Below are positions 51,880-59,924 of a stretch of 64,000 nucleotides of DNA, one piece after another. The stretch comes from Herbidospora mongoliensis (GTDB lineage Bacteria > Actinomycetota > Actinomycetes > Streptosporangiales > Streptosporangiaceae), in assembly GCF_001570545.1 (NCBI RefSeq), contig NZ_BBXD01000014.1:381508-445507 (forward strand), given 5' to 3'. Each line of letters starts with the position of its first letter. Position 1 is the first letter of the stretch. A program made the translations under genes and the position numbers. The notes below the pieces were generated by a model. The model had not been told where the DNA came from, ran no database searches, and was given only the letters and a program-made list of their open reading frames with translations.

Positions 51880-53037
51880 TCAGGAACGAAGGGTGCGCAG
51901 GCCGGTGCGGATTTCGCTGACCAGGATGTCGGGCTGTTCCAAGGCCGCGAAGTGCCCGCCCTTGTCGGCCTCGCCGTAGTGGATCAGATTGCTGTAGGTG
52001 TCTTCGATCCAGCTTCGTGGCAGGAGTGGGATGTCCCTCGGGAAGACGGTCACCGCGACCGGAAGCGTCAGCTTCGGGCCGGCGAGAGTGCCCGATTTGT
52101 TCTCCCAGTAGATGCGGGCGGACGACGCCGCGCTGTTGGTGAACCAGTAGAGGGATATCGCGTCGAGCATGTCGTCCGTGCTGAGGGCGTCCTCGGCGAG
52201 CCCGTGGTTGTCGGTCTTGGACTGGAACTTCTCGTAGATCCAGGCTGCCTGACCAGCGGGAGAGTCCGCCAGGGCGAATCCGACAGTCTCCGGCTTCGTG
52301 GCCTGAAGGTGGTTGGACCCACCGAGATCGCCGGTGTAGAGGGCGAGGGTCTCCACGGCGTGGCGCTGTTCGGGCGACAGGGTGTCGGGTATCTGCGCGG
52401 GGAAGGCGTACTGGGTGTTCAGATGAATTCCGACAAGCCCCTCAGGTTGCATGGCCCCGAGAGCGGTGGTGACGACGGCGCCCCAATCGCCGCCTTGCGC
52501 GGCCCATCTGGTGTAGCCGAGACGCTTCATCAGCTCTGCCCACGCGCTTGCGATGCGCGATACGGTCCACCCGGTCTCCGTGGGCTTCTGGGAGAACCCG
52601 AACCCGGGGAGCGAGGGGACGACGACGTCGAATGAATCGGCGGCGTCTCCTCCGAACGAGACCGGATCGGTCAGCGGGCCGATCAGTTTCAGGAACTCGA
52701 CGATCGAGCCCGGCCATCCGTGCGTGAGTATCAGCGGCATCGCGTGGGGATTCTTGGACCTGACGTGGATGAAGTGGATGTCCAGCCCGTCGATCTCGGT
52801 CAGGAATTGGGGGAGGCGATTGAGCTCGGACTCGAAGCGCCGCCAGTCGTAGCGGCGCTCCCAGTGGTCGACCAGAGATCTGGCGTTCTCTACGCGAACC
52901 CCTTGTGACCAGTCGCCCACCGTTTCCGGATCCGGCCATCGAGTTCTGGCCAGTCGCTGCTTCAGATCGTCGATCTCCGAATCCGGGATCGAGACGGTGA
53001 ACGGGCGGATGAGGGTCGGTGGCGTCGGTGCGGTCAT
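51880..53037 (-). CDS. Epoxide hydrolase (EHN-domain type)
   Basis: 385 residues from ATG 53037 (AGGAGA upstream). N-terminal EHN segment: IRPFTVSIPDSEIDDLKQRL, ARTRWPDPETVGDW. Alpha/beta core: oxyanion LILTHGWPGSIVEFLKLI, nucleophile Asp in WAAQGGDWGAVVTTALGA, DIPLLPRSWIEDTYSNLIHY, His in KGGHFAALEQPD. Soluble-type epoxide hydrolases open epoxides to diols by an Asp-ester. Divergent from the TetR gene at 53136 with twin palindromes between them, so it is likely induced by its substrate. Confidence 0.92.
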   Translation of the reverse strand: MTAPTPPTLIRPFTVSIPDSEIDDLKQRLARTRWPDPETVGDWSQGVRVENARSLVDHWERRYDWRRFESELNRLPQFLTEIDGLDIHFIHVRSKNPHAMPLILTHGWPGSIVEFLKLIGPLTDPVSFGGDAADSFDVVVPSLPGFGFSQKPTETGWTVSRIASAWAELMKRLGYTRWAAQGGDWGAVVTTALGAMQPEGLVGIHLNTQYAFPAQIPDTLSPEQRHAVETLALYTGDLGGSNHLQATKPETVGFALADSPAGQAAWIYEKFQSKTDNHGLAEDALSTDDMLDAISLYWFTNSAASSARIYWENKSGTLAGPKLTLPVAVTVFPRDIPLLPRSWIEDTYSNLIHYGEADKGGHFAALEQPDILVSEIRTGLRTLRS

Positions 53038-53080
53038 GGGCTTCTCTTCTCCTGAGCTTCGAAGCACAGCGCAACTTCCG

Positions 53081-53125
53081 TTGCACACTGGTGTGCAATC
53101 TACGTCATTGCACACCAGTGTGCAA
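53081..53125. promoter_or_regulatory. Twin 18-bp palindromic operators
   Basis: TTGCACACTGGTGTGCAA (53081-53098) and TTGCACACCAGTGTGCAA (53108-53125), each with perfect 8-bp arms and differing only in the central two bases (TG against CA, which are complements of each other). The centres are 27 bp apart. They fill the space between the divergent epoxide hydrolase and TetR genes; site 2 ends 11 bases before the TetR start. Confidence 0.85.
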
Positions 53126-53135
53126 CAATGGTGTC

Positions 53136-53747
53136 GTGCCCACCGAGTCCTCCCGCGTGCGCTCGACGAACGAGACACGCGATCGCATCCTCGACGTCGC
53201 CCTCGACGTGCTGGGAGACAACCCCGACGCCGGAATGGGCGACATCGCCTCCGCTGCCGACGTCGTCCGCCGCACGGTCTATGGCCATTTCCCCTCGCGC
53301 CTCGACCTGGTCCGGACGCTCACGGAACGGGCCGTCACCGAGATGACGGCCGTGCTCGCCGAAGTCAACGCCTCCGACGCGGAAGCGGACGCGACGTGGG
53401 TCGAGTTCATCGCCCGCGTCTGGCCGGTGGCGCACCGGTACCGAGTGCTGCTGGCGCTGCGCCGCGGCGAGTACGGGGAGGCGATCCACGGCCTGCTCGG
53501 GCCGGTCGATGAGCTTCTCGCCGACCTCGTGAAACGGGGTCAGGACAGGGACGTGTTCGCACAGCACCTGCCGGCGGGCATTCTGAGCCAGCTTGCCTAC
53601 GGCGTCGTGTTCGCCATCGCGGACAGCGACCTGTCGAACGGGACCCTCGGCGCACGAGCAGCGACGATCACGAGCCTGCTGATGCTGGGAGTTCCCGAGA
53701 CGCGCGCCATCGCTCTCGTGGGCGGGGGGTCGATTCGCTGGAGGTGA
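53136..53747 (+). CDS. TetR-family regulator
   Basis: 203 residues from GTG 53136. HTH: RDRILDVALDVLGDNPDAGM, GDIASAADVVRRTVYGHFPS, RLDLVRTLTERAVTEM. The ligand domain is helical without known signature. No ribosome-binding site fits before the GTG because operator 2 lies there; the mRNA may be nearly leaderless. Autoregulation and repression of the epoxide hydrolase through the twin palindromes is the simplest reading. Confidence 0.9.
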   Translation: MPTESSRVRSTNETRDRILDVALDVLGDNPDAGMGDIASAADVVRRTVYGHFPSRLDLVRTLTERAVTEMTAVLAEVNASDAEADATWVEFIARVWPVAHRYRVLLALRRGEYGEAIHGLLGPVDELLADLVKRGQDRDVFAQHLPAGILSQLAYGVVFAIADSDLSNGTLGARAATITSLLMLGVPETRAIALVGGGSIRWR

Positions 53748-53806
53748 TGGGGGTTTCGGACCTGGGGCTCGTTTTTGGTCGTTGATCGGATTGTGGAGCT
53801 GGCGGC

Positions 53807-54496
53807 TCAGTTGCTGGTGGATGCACCGGTCGCGGCGTCGCGGGGTGCGCGAGAGTTGCCCCGGCTGCGCAGGAGCGCGGCGGCGACGGCGAGTTGCCAG
53901 ATGACGATGGTGTAGACGGAGCCGCGTTCGATCGCACCCGAGGGCAGGCCGGCACCGAAGGTGAGAAAGAGAGCGACTACGGAGACCAGGCCGAATGCTC
54001 CGAGGACGATGCTGACGAGGCCGATCAGCCGCGTCTCGGGAGTCTTTCGCCAGTGGATACCCAGGACGAGGGCAAGCACGTTCCCGCCGACGATCGCCAG
54101 CGTTGCTCCGGTGAAGTGCAGGGCAAGCGTGCCGCTCTGCTGCGCCTGCAGGGAACCGTGGAAGGTTCCGACGAGGATGTAGCCGATCATGGTCACCACC
54201 CCCGTCACTGCGGTGAAGCGGGACCGCCCGCTGATCGTCCGCGACAGCAGCACTGTGGCGATCCCGAAGAGGAGGCCCTGAACGATGAATCCGGAGTTCA
54301 TGACGGCGTGCAGCGGCGAGTTGAGTTCGCGGCCTTGGAACACGCCGGCCGTCGCGGATCCGAGGTCGCTGATCCAGTTGGTGGCGTAGCTGTAGCGAGG
54401 CGATTTCCACGCCGCGGCTGAGATCGCTTCGGCGGCGAGATAGATCGCTGGGCCCAGGAGGAAGGTGGCAGCGGCGAGGGGGCGGAGCGGGTTCAT
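53807..54496 (-). CDS. DUF998 membrane protein
   Basis: 229 residues from ATG 54496 (an ATG at 54508 is possible). Six to seven membrane segments: PLAAATFLLGPAIYLAAEAI, NSGFIVQGLLFGIATVLLS, FTAVTGVVTMIGYILVGTFH, GATLAIVGGNVLALVLGIHW, LVSIVLGAFGLVSVVALFLT, and a last one near the C-terminus. The YATNWISDLGS loop after helix 1 is characteristic of DUF998. Function unknown. Confidence 0.85.
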   Translation of the reverse strand: MNPLRPLAAATFLLGPAIYLAAEAISAAAWKSPRYSYATNWISDLGSATAGVFQGRELNSPLHAVMNSGFIVQGLLFGIATVLLSRTISGRSRFTAVTGVVTMIGYILVGTFHGSLQAQQSGTLALHFTGATLAIVGGNVLALVLGIHWRKTPETRLIGLVSIVLGAFGLVSVVALFLTFGAGLPSGAIERGSVYTIVIWQLAVAAALLRSRGNSRAPRDAATGASTSN

Positions 54497-54661
54497 GATG
54501 TGTTCCATTTCCGTGTGGGTAACTGATTGGTCGGTCACATGTGAAGGGAGAGGTGTGTCCGGAGGGTGAGTCACGGGGTCCAGGCGAGGCGTTACGAGCT
54601 CGACAACTCCTGGGCGAACACCCTCACCCGCGACATCCGCCACCTCGAAACCGCTGCCGAA

Positions 54662-55897
54662 TTAGCCGCGATCATCGTGTGGTCCCAGTCGTCGTTCGAA
54701 CCAGAGGTGGGCCAGGACGATCAGGGCCAGGTAGACCACGAGCATTCGGCCACTGACGGCGGTGGCGAGCAGGCCGAGCAGCAGTGGGGCCGCGATGCCG
54801 GTGGTGACCCGTGAGATCGTCCTCGGCAGGTCGGAGCTGTGGCTGGCGACGCCGGTGACCACGCCGAGGGTGAAGTAAGCCGCAACCGCGCCGCACAGCA
54901 GCCAGCGACCTTGCTCGGACAGTGGATCGGAGCCGTGCCTGACCACCAGAGAGAGCGACACGGCGACGGTAGCGATGACGCCGGTGACCAGGCAGTGCAG
55001 GCCGAGGGCGGCGCGGGTGGGGATCCGGCCGGCGCGCAGGTGCGGCAGGCCGGCGTATCCGAAGACGACGGACAAGCCGAACATGCCGGCCAGCAGAACG
55101 AAGGACGCGATCGCGGTGGCCAGCAGGCCGATGTCGTACCGGGCCCCGCTTGCGGCGGCGACGAACTGCACCACCGATTCGCCCAGCACAATGATCACGA
55201 AGAGTCCCAGCCGCTCGGAGAGGTGGGCCTGGTCGACCGATACCCCGTGAATGACCGGTCCCCGGCCGTCGGGACGGACTCCTGATCGTGACTGACGCCG
55301 AGTACGTTCTGGCGCGGTGAGGTATGACTGAACCCGCTGGAGGATCCTGCTGCCGGACAGGACCAGGATCAGCAGCAGGTCGAGGCCGATTCCTGCTGCC
55401 CAGAGCGCGAGTTTCCAGTGTTCGTCGGCCCAGAGCGACGCGAACCAGGGCAGCAGTCCTACCGAGTACTGCACCACCGGGAAGTCCAGCAATACTGCGC
55501 CGCGTTGCCACGACTTGGACCCGTAGACGCGCGTGGCGATGTATGCGATCGCGAAGACGTTGAGCGGACGGACGTCGCTGCCGTGCTCGAGCACAGTGTG
55601 CGCCACGCCTGGCACAGACGCGGCCATGACCCCGAGGCCGAACATGCCGACCATCAGCCGCAGCACGCGGGTCCGGCCGGCGGCGACGTTGCTGTACAGC
55701 ATGAACGTCGTCCAGGACAGCCACAGGGCCAGGAACAGCAGTGCGTAGAGACCGAGCGCCGCGGCGTTCAGTTCGGACCCGAGCACGTGTGCCAGGGCGG
55801 CCACGCCGGCCACCGCCACGAGGTCGAAGAAGAGCTCGGCCCAGCTCGCGTGCCGCTCGATCCTGGCGTCTTTGGGCTCTTCGTCGATGTTCACCAT
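54662..55897 (-). CDS. Low temperature requirement protein A (LtrA) family
   Basis: 411 residues, about eleven membrane helices. N-terminal family signature: ERHASWAELFFDLVAVAGVA, then FLALWLSWTTFMLYSN and the central HLSERLGLFVIIVLGESVVQ with the invariant ERFGLF...LGES type pattern. LtrA proteins were first described in Listeria cold growth; the transported substrate is not known. It lies about 165 bases upstream of the DUF998 gene on the same strand. Confidence 0.9.
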   Translation of the reverse strand: MVNIDEEPKDARIERHASWAELFFDLVAVAGVAALAHVLGSELNAAALGLYALLFLALWLSWTTFMLYSNVAAGRTRVLRLMVGMFGLGVMAASVPGVAHTVLEHGSDVRPLNVFAIAYIATRVYGSKSWQRGAVLLDFPVVQYSVGLLPWFASLWADEHWKLALWAAGIGLDLLLILVLSGSRILQRVQSYLTAPERTRRQSRSGVRPDGRGPVIHGVSVDQAHLSERLGLFVIIVLGESVVQFVAAASGARYDIGLLATAIASFVLLAGMFGLSVVFGYAGLPHLRAGRIPTRAALGLHCLVTGVIATVAVSLSLVVRHGSDPLSEQGRWLLCGAVAAYFTLGVVTGVASHSSDLPRTISRVTTGIAAPLLLGLLATAVSGRMLVVYLALIVLAHLWFERRLGPHDDRG

Positions 55898-55996
55898 AAG
55901 TGGCCGCCGGGTGGTGGTGTCCGGGTGATCGTGGGTGCGCGGGTGATGCTGATGTCGGTCCTCCGGGACGATGTGGTCGGGTTCGTCGACGATCCG

Positions 55997-56584
55997 TCAG
56001 CGGGCGAGGGTGCTGCTGCTGGTGGCGGCGTGCAGGCTCTGGTCGAGAACGTTGATCATCCAGGTGAAGCTGTCGTCGACGGATGCGTCGATCTGGAACC
56101 CGCCGGCTGCTTCCAGGGTCGAGAACCCGTGCAGGGCGCTGCGGATCATCCGCAGGGCGTGAATCTCCTGGCCGGAGTCCAGGTGGTAGCCGCGCAGCAT
56201 GGCCGCCCAGGAGGCGACTACCCGCTCGACGGCGGGGATGAGCGGGTCGTCGGGTCCGGTCGGGCGGGCAGCATTGGCGGCCGCGTACCGGCCGGGGTGT
56301 TCCCGCACGTAGGTCCGCATCGCCTGCGCGCCGGCGGCGAGGGCATCACTGCCGGCCCGACCCTGGATGGCGTCGCGAATGGCGTCAGCGAACTCGGCCA
56401 TGGACACGATGGCGATGCGGTGGACCAGATCGGCCTGGCTGGTGACGTGTTTGTAGAGGGCGGGGGTCTTGACTCCGAGCCGTTCGGCGAGCGTGCCCAT
56501 GCTGAGCTTCTCGAAGCCGACCTCGTCGATCAGGGCGGCGCCGGCCTCGGTGACCGACAGCGGGGTGAGCCGGGCCCTAGGCAT
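55997..56584 (-). CDS. TetR-family regulator, copy B of a duplicated pair
   Basis: 195 residues, colinear with the protein at 50093. HTH: VTEAGAALIDEVGFEKLSMG, TLAERLGVKTPALYKHVTSQ; C-terminal AMRTYVREHPGRYAAANAAR, ALRMIRSALHGFSTLEAAGG, FTWMINVLDQSLHAA. Length, motif spacing and the 8-bp overlap with the upstream hydrolase are the same as in copy A. The HTH recognition helix differs at few positions while the presumed operators differ strongly. Confidence 0.9.
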   Translation of the reverse strand: MPRARLTPLSVTEAGAALIDEVGFEKLSMGTLAERLGVKTPALYKHVTSQADLVHRIAIVSMAEFADAIRDAIQGRAGSDALAAGAQAMRTYVREHPGRYAAANAARPTGPDDPLIPAVERVVASWAAMLRGYHLDSGQEIHALRMIRSALHGFSTLEAAGGFQIDASVDDSFTWMINVLDQSLHAATSSSTLAR

Positions 56585-57413
56585 TCGCCAGCGTCTTGTC
56601 GAGGAAAGGCCGGGCCAGCGCGAGGACTTGATCCGGCGTCTGGACGTGTGCGTAGTGACCGGCACCCTCAATGACGGCGAGCTCGCCGAGGCCCCTGGGC
56701 AGATCGGCGATGATCTTCTCGCCCTCGGCGCGGGGGTCGGCCCAGTCGGGGTCGAGGCTGCCCTCGATGACCAGGACCGGGCAGGTGACGTTGGCCAGCT
56801 GCGCGCCGGCGTCGGTCGGGCTGGTCTTGCACATGGCCTGTAGGACCTTCATCCGGCCGGGCTCCGTCAGCTTCGCCTCGATACGCGTCAGTTCGGCGTC
56901 CCAGTCGGCGGGCTTGACCGGATACGCCGCGTCGAGGTACTTCTTCCAGCTCGCCAGACTTCCCAGGACCATGACCTGTGCCATCTGGCTGTAACCGGTC
57001 CGGAAGCGCTTCACCCGCATCAGGCCGCCAAGATCGAAGGGTTGTACGCGGGTGAACGGCGCCAGCTCGATGATGCCGTTGATCAGATCGGGCGCGGTGG
57101 CTGCCGCGATGGTCGCCGCGCCGCCGCTGATCGACTGGCCGATGATCACGGCGGGGCCGCCGAGGTGGCGCACGACGGCGATGAGGTCGCCCGCGATGTC
57201 GGTGCGGCTGTAGCCGTCCCAGCCCAGGCTGGAGTCGCCGCAGCCGCGGATGTCGACGTTGGCGACCCGGTACCCGGCGCCGGCCAGGGCCGGAGCGAGG
57301 AAACGATAGGAGTGCCGACTGTCGCCGATACCGTGCGCCAGGACGACGAGAGGGCCCCGCCCGGACACCTCATAGGCGAGGTTGTTACCGGCGATTCTCA
57401 AGTACTCGGTCAT
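56577..57413 (-). CDS. Alpha/beta hydrolase, copy B of a duplicated pair
   Basis: 278 residues from ATG 57413 after GGAGG. Same motifs as copy A: LVVLAHGIGDSRHSYRFLAP, DIRGCGDSSLGWDGYSRTDI, VIIGQSISGGAATIAAATAP, LVIEGSLDPDWADPRAEGE, IEGAGHYAHVQTP. Differences cluster in the cap region (FTRVQPFDLGGLMRVKRFRT against FTRKQSVPLGGLLRVKRYRA in copy A), where substrate specificity usually resides. Confidence 0.9.
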   Translation of the reverse strand: MTEYLRIAGNNLAYEVSGRGPLVVLAHGIGDSRHSYRFLAPALAGAGYRVANVDIRGCGDSSLGWDGYSRTDIAGDLIAVVRHLGGPAVIIGQSISGGAATIAAATAPDLINGIIELAPFTRVQPFDLGGLMRVKRFRTGYSQMAQVMVLGSLASWKKYLDAAYPVKPADWDAELTRIEAKLTEPGRMKVLQAMCKTSPTDAGAQLANVTCPVLVIEGSLDPDWADPRAEGEKIIADLPRGLGELAVIEGAGHYAHVQTPDQVLALARPFLDKTLANA

Positions 57414-57432
57414 GACGACCTCCACAAGATTG

Positions 57433-57467
57433 GTTAACGGCGCTATCTGTAGGTTAACGGCGTTAAC
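57433..57467. promoter_or_regulatory. Operator cluster of pair B
   Basis: GTTAACGGCGTTAAC (57453-57467) is a perfect palindrome with 7-bp arms. GTTAACGGCG also occurs 20 bp earlier (57433-57442), giving a direct repeat at two helical turns. It lies 20-54 bases upstream of the hydrolase start. Probably bound by TetR copy B. Confidence 0.75.
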
Positions 57468-57586
57468 TTCATGCGTCAAGCGATCTTCCTGGAGGGCAAA
57501 GTAGCTCTGTGTGACGGCGGTAACGGCGGGTGATTCGCAGAAACGGGACCCATTCTCAGAGCAAGATCAGCACGCGGGTGCGCGGG

Positions 57587-59725
57587 TCAAGCGTGCAGGG
57601 CAGATTGCGCCGCCACGAGCCCGGCGTATTTGCCCGGTACGGAGATGAGCTCGTCGTGCGTCCCCCGCTGCACGATCCTGCCCTTGTCGAGCACGAGGAT
57701 CACGTCGGCGTCGCGGACCGTGCTCAAGCGGTGGGCGATGACGATCCGGGTCTGCGGCACCCGGGCCAGGTTGGCCTCGATGAGACTCTCGGTCTTACTG
57801 TCGAGGTTGCTGGTGGCCTCGTCGAGCAGCAGCACCTTCGGCCGGGACAGGACCGCGCGGGCCAGGGCGACACGCTGGCGCTGGCCGCCGGACAACCCGC
57901 CGCCCTCGGTCAGCATGGTCTCGTAGTTCATCGGCATCGCCATGATCTCCTCGTGCAGCGCGGCCATCTCGGCCGACGCGACGATGCGGTCGATCGCCGC
58001 GTCCGGGGCGTTGAGGGCGATGTTGTCCCGGATCGTTCCGCTGAACAGCGACGGGTCCTGGGTGACGACGCCGAACTGGCGGCGCAGTGAACGCAGGTTG
58101 AGCTCGGCCGAGGGAACGCCGTCGTAGCGGATCTCGCCCTCGATCGGAGTGTGCAGAGCCAGCAGAAGCCGAGCCAGGGTGCTTTTCCCAGATCCCGAAG
58201 CGCCCACCAAGGCCACCTTCTGGCCGGGATGGATCGACACCGTGACGTTCCGGACCGTCCACTGTCCGCGCGGATCGTGCCGGAAGCCGACGTCACGCAG
58301 TTCGATGGCGCCGCGCAGACGCAGCACCTCGATGCCCTGGCTGGGTTCCGGGGTGCTGATGAGGATGTCGGAGAGCCGGTCGAAGTGGGCGCCCGCGAGC
58401 TGGAAGCTCTGCAGGCTCGTCATCAGGGACCCGAGCGGGGTGAGCGTGGCCAGTGCGATCGCGTTGAGCGCGACCAGAGCACCGATGGAGATCTCGCCGT
58501 CGAGCACTCGCCAGGCGCCGATCCAGAGCAGCCCGAGGGGGGTGATCACGTGGATCGCCGCCACGAAGGAGTCGAGCAGACCGTGGGTGAGGCCGACCTT
58601 CCGGTCGGCTTCGAGCTGTTCGGCGAAGTGCTCGGACCACTGTTTCATGGCGCGGCGCTCGGCCCCGGACGCCTTCAGCGTCTCGATGCCGCTGAGCGTC
58701 TGGATGAGGGTGCCCTGCGACTTCGACATCGCGGCCAGTTCCTGCTGGTTGAGCTGGTTGACCCGGCGGGAGGTGGCCAGCAGGAGCAGCGACTGGACCA
58801 GCACCACGCCGGTCAGCGCCGCCCCGAAGACCGGGTCGCGGACGTACACGATCACCAGGTAGCCGACGGCGAGCGGGCCGTCGAGGATGGCGGTGACGAT
58901 CTGCCCGGTCAGCAGTTCCCGCAGCATCGTCACGCTGGAGGCGCGGGTGACCAGGTCACCGGTGCCGCGCTGGGTGAAGTAGGTGTAGGGGAGTGCCACC
59001 AGATGCCGGACTACGCCCTCGCTGAGCTCCTGGTCGGCGCTGGCCCGTACGGTCACCATCAGAGCGGCCCGAAGATATCCCAGCACGAACTGGGCCGCGC
59101 CCGCGATCAGCACCGCGATCCCCAGCAGCGGCAGCAGGTCGACGGCGCGATGCGGCAGGACGGTGTCGAGCAGGATCTCGGAGAAGAACGGCAGCGCGAG
59201 GCCGAGGAGCTGCAGCAGCAGCGACGCCGCGATGACCTGCGCGAGCAACCCGCGCCGCCGCTGCAGCAGGGTGCGCAGGAATTCCCGCCGCCACGCGCTC
59301 GCCATCGATGACGAGCCGCGTCGGAACCCCGCGCCCGGTTCGAAGGCGAGCAGCACCCCGGAGAACCCGGCCGCGAACTCCTGGCGGGTGAGCCGGCGGC
59401 GGCCGGAGCCTGGGTCGATGATCTCGACCCGGTCGACGGCCCAGCGTTCGACCACCACGAAGTGGTTGGTCTCCCAGTGGACGATCGCCGGAAGCGGCAC
59501 CCGGGCGAGGTCTTCCGGAGCGAGTTGGAAGGCCCTCGCCGTCAGCCCGTACTCCCGCGCGCCCGTCACGAGCGCGCGGGCGCTGAGGCCGTCGCGGCCG
59601 ACGCCGAGCCGCTGCGACAGTTCGGTGACGGTCGTGCGGTGACCGTGGTGGTGCAGCACCATCGTCAGGCACGCCGACCCGCATTCGGCCTGCGCGTTCT
59701 GCAGCACGGCCTTCATGCGTCTCAC
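57587..59725 (-). CDS. C39 peptidase-containing ABC transporter (RiPP leader cleavage and export)
   Basis: 712 residues from GTG 59725, whose first bases overlap the stop of the 31-residue gene upstream (GTGA). N-terminal C39 peptidase: Cys15 in QAECGSACLTMVLHHHG, His88 in WETNHFVVVERW, Asp104 in EIIDPGSGRRRL. Then six membrane helices and an ATPase: Walker A VGASGSGKSTLARLL, signature LSGGQRQRVALARAV, Walker B KVLLLDEATSNLDSKTE. Such transporters cut a peptide after a double-glycine leader and export the core. The precursor at 61937 carries exactly such a GG. Last gene of the RiPP operon. Confidence 0.93.
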   Translation of the reverse strand: MRRMKAVLQNAQAECGSACLTMVLHHHGHRTTVTELSQRLGVGRDGLSARALVTGAREYGLTARAFQLAPEDLARVPLPAIVHWETNHFVVVERWAVDRVEIIDPGSGRRRLTRQEFAAGFSGVLLAFEPGAGFRRGSSSMASAWRREFLRTLLQRRRGLLAQVIAASLLLQLLGLALPFFSEILLDTVLPHRAVDLLPLLGIAVLIAGAAQFVLGYLRAALMVTVRASADQELSEGVVRHLVALPYTYFTQRGTGDLVTRASSVTMLRELLTGQIVTAILDGPLAVGYLVIVYVRDPVFGAALTGVVLVQSLLLLATSRRVNQLNQQELAAMSKSQGTLIQTLSGIETLKASGAERRAMKQWSEHFAEQLEADRKVGLTHGLLDSFVAAIHVITPLGLLWIGAWRVLDGEISIGALVALNAIALATLTPLGSLMTSLQSFQLAGAHFDRLSDILISTPEPSQGIEVLRLRGAIELRDVGFRHDPRGQWTVRNVTVSIHPGQKVALVGASGSGKSTLARLLLALHTPIEGEIRYDGVPSAELNLRSLRRQFGVVTQDPSLFSGTIRDNIALNAPDAAIDRIVASAEMAALHEEIMAMPMNYETMLTEGGGLSGGQRQRVALARAVLSRPKVLLLDEATSNLDSKTESLIEANLARVPQTRIVIAHRLSTVRDADVILVLDKGRIVQRGTHDELISVPGKYAGLVAAQSALHA

Positions 59726-59817
59726 CGGGCACCGGCGATCAGCGCGACGACCGTGAGACCCGCGGAGGCGAGGACCGCCACCACGAGCCAGAGCAGCAGG
59801 AACGCATGCGGCTTCAC
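59722..59817 (-). CDS. 31-residue single-span membrane peptide in the RiPP operon
   Basis: GTG 59817 starts a very short reading frame: four residues (VKPH), then a hydrophobic helix AFLLLWLVVAVLASAGLTVV, ending ALIAGAR. Its TGA overlaps the exporter's GTG in the order GTGA. In the same frame upstream the codons read DDSLRAPRPLPSGTA without a standard start after a TAA, so the true N-terminus may be longer through an unusual start. It could be an exporter subunit, an immunity peptide or simply a coupling leader. Inferred from position; no homologue known to me. Confidence 0.5.
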   Translation of the reverse strand: MKPHAFLLLWLVVAVLASAGLTVVALIAGAR

Positions 59818-59924
59818 GGCCGTACCGGATGGCAGCGGCCTTGGCGCGCGCAGCGAATCATCATGCCGTTACCTTTTTTCGATCTTGAAGGTGATGCGTG
59901 TCCAAGCCCGGCCGTGATCGGGTC

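Noticed and set aside
54541-54660. Possible gene fragment on the plus strand (RRYELDNSWANTLTRDIRHL)
   Set aside because: Looks coding-like for about 35 codons, but I recognise no family and there is no start or supporting context; left unannotated.
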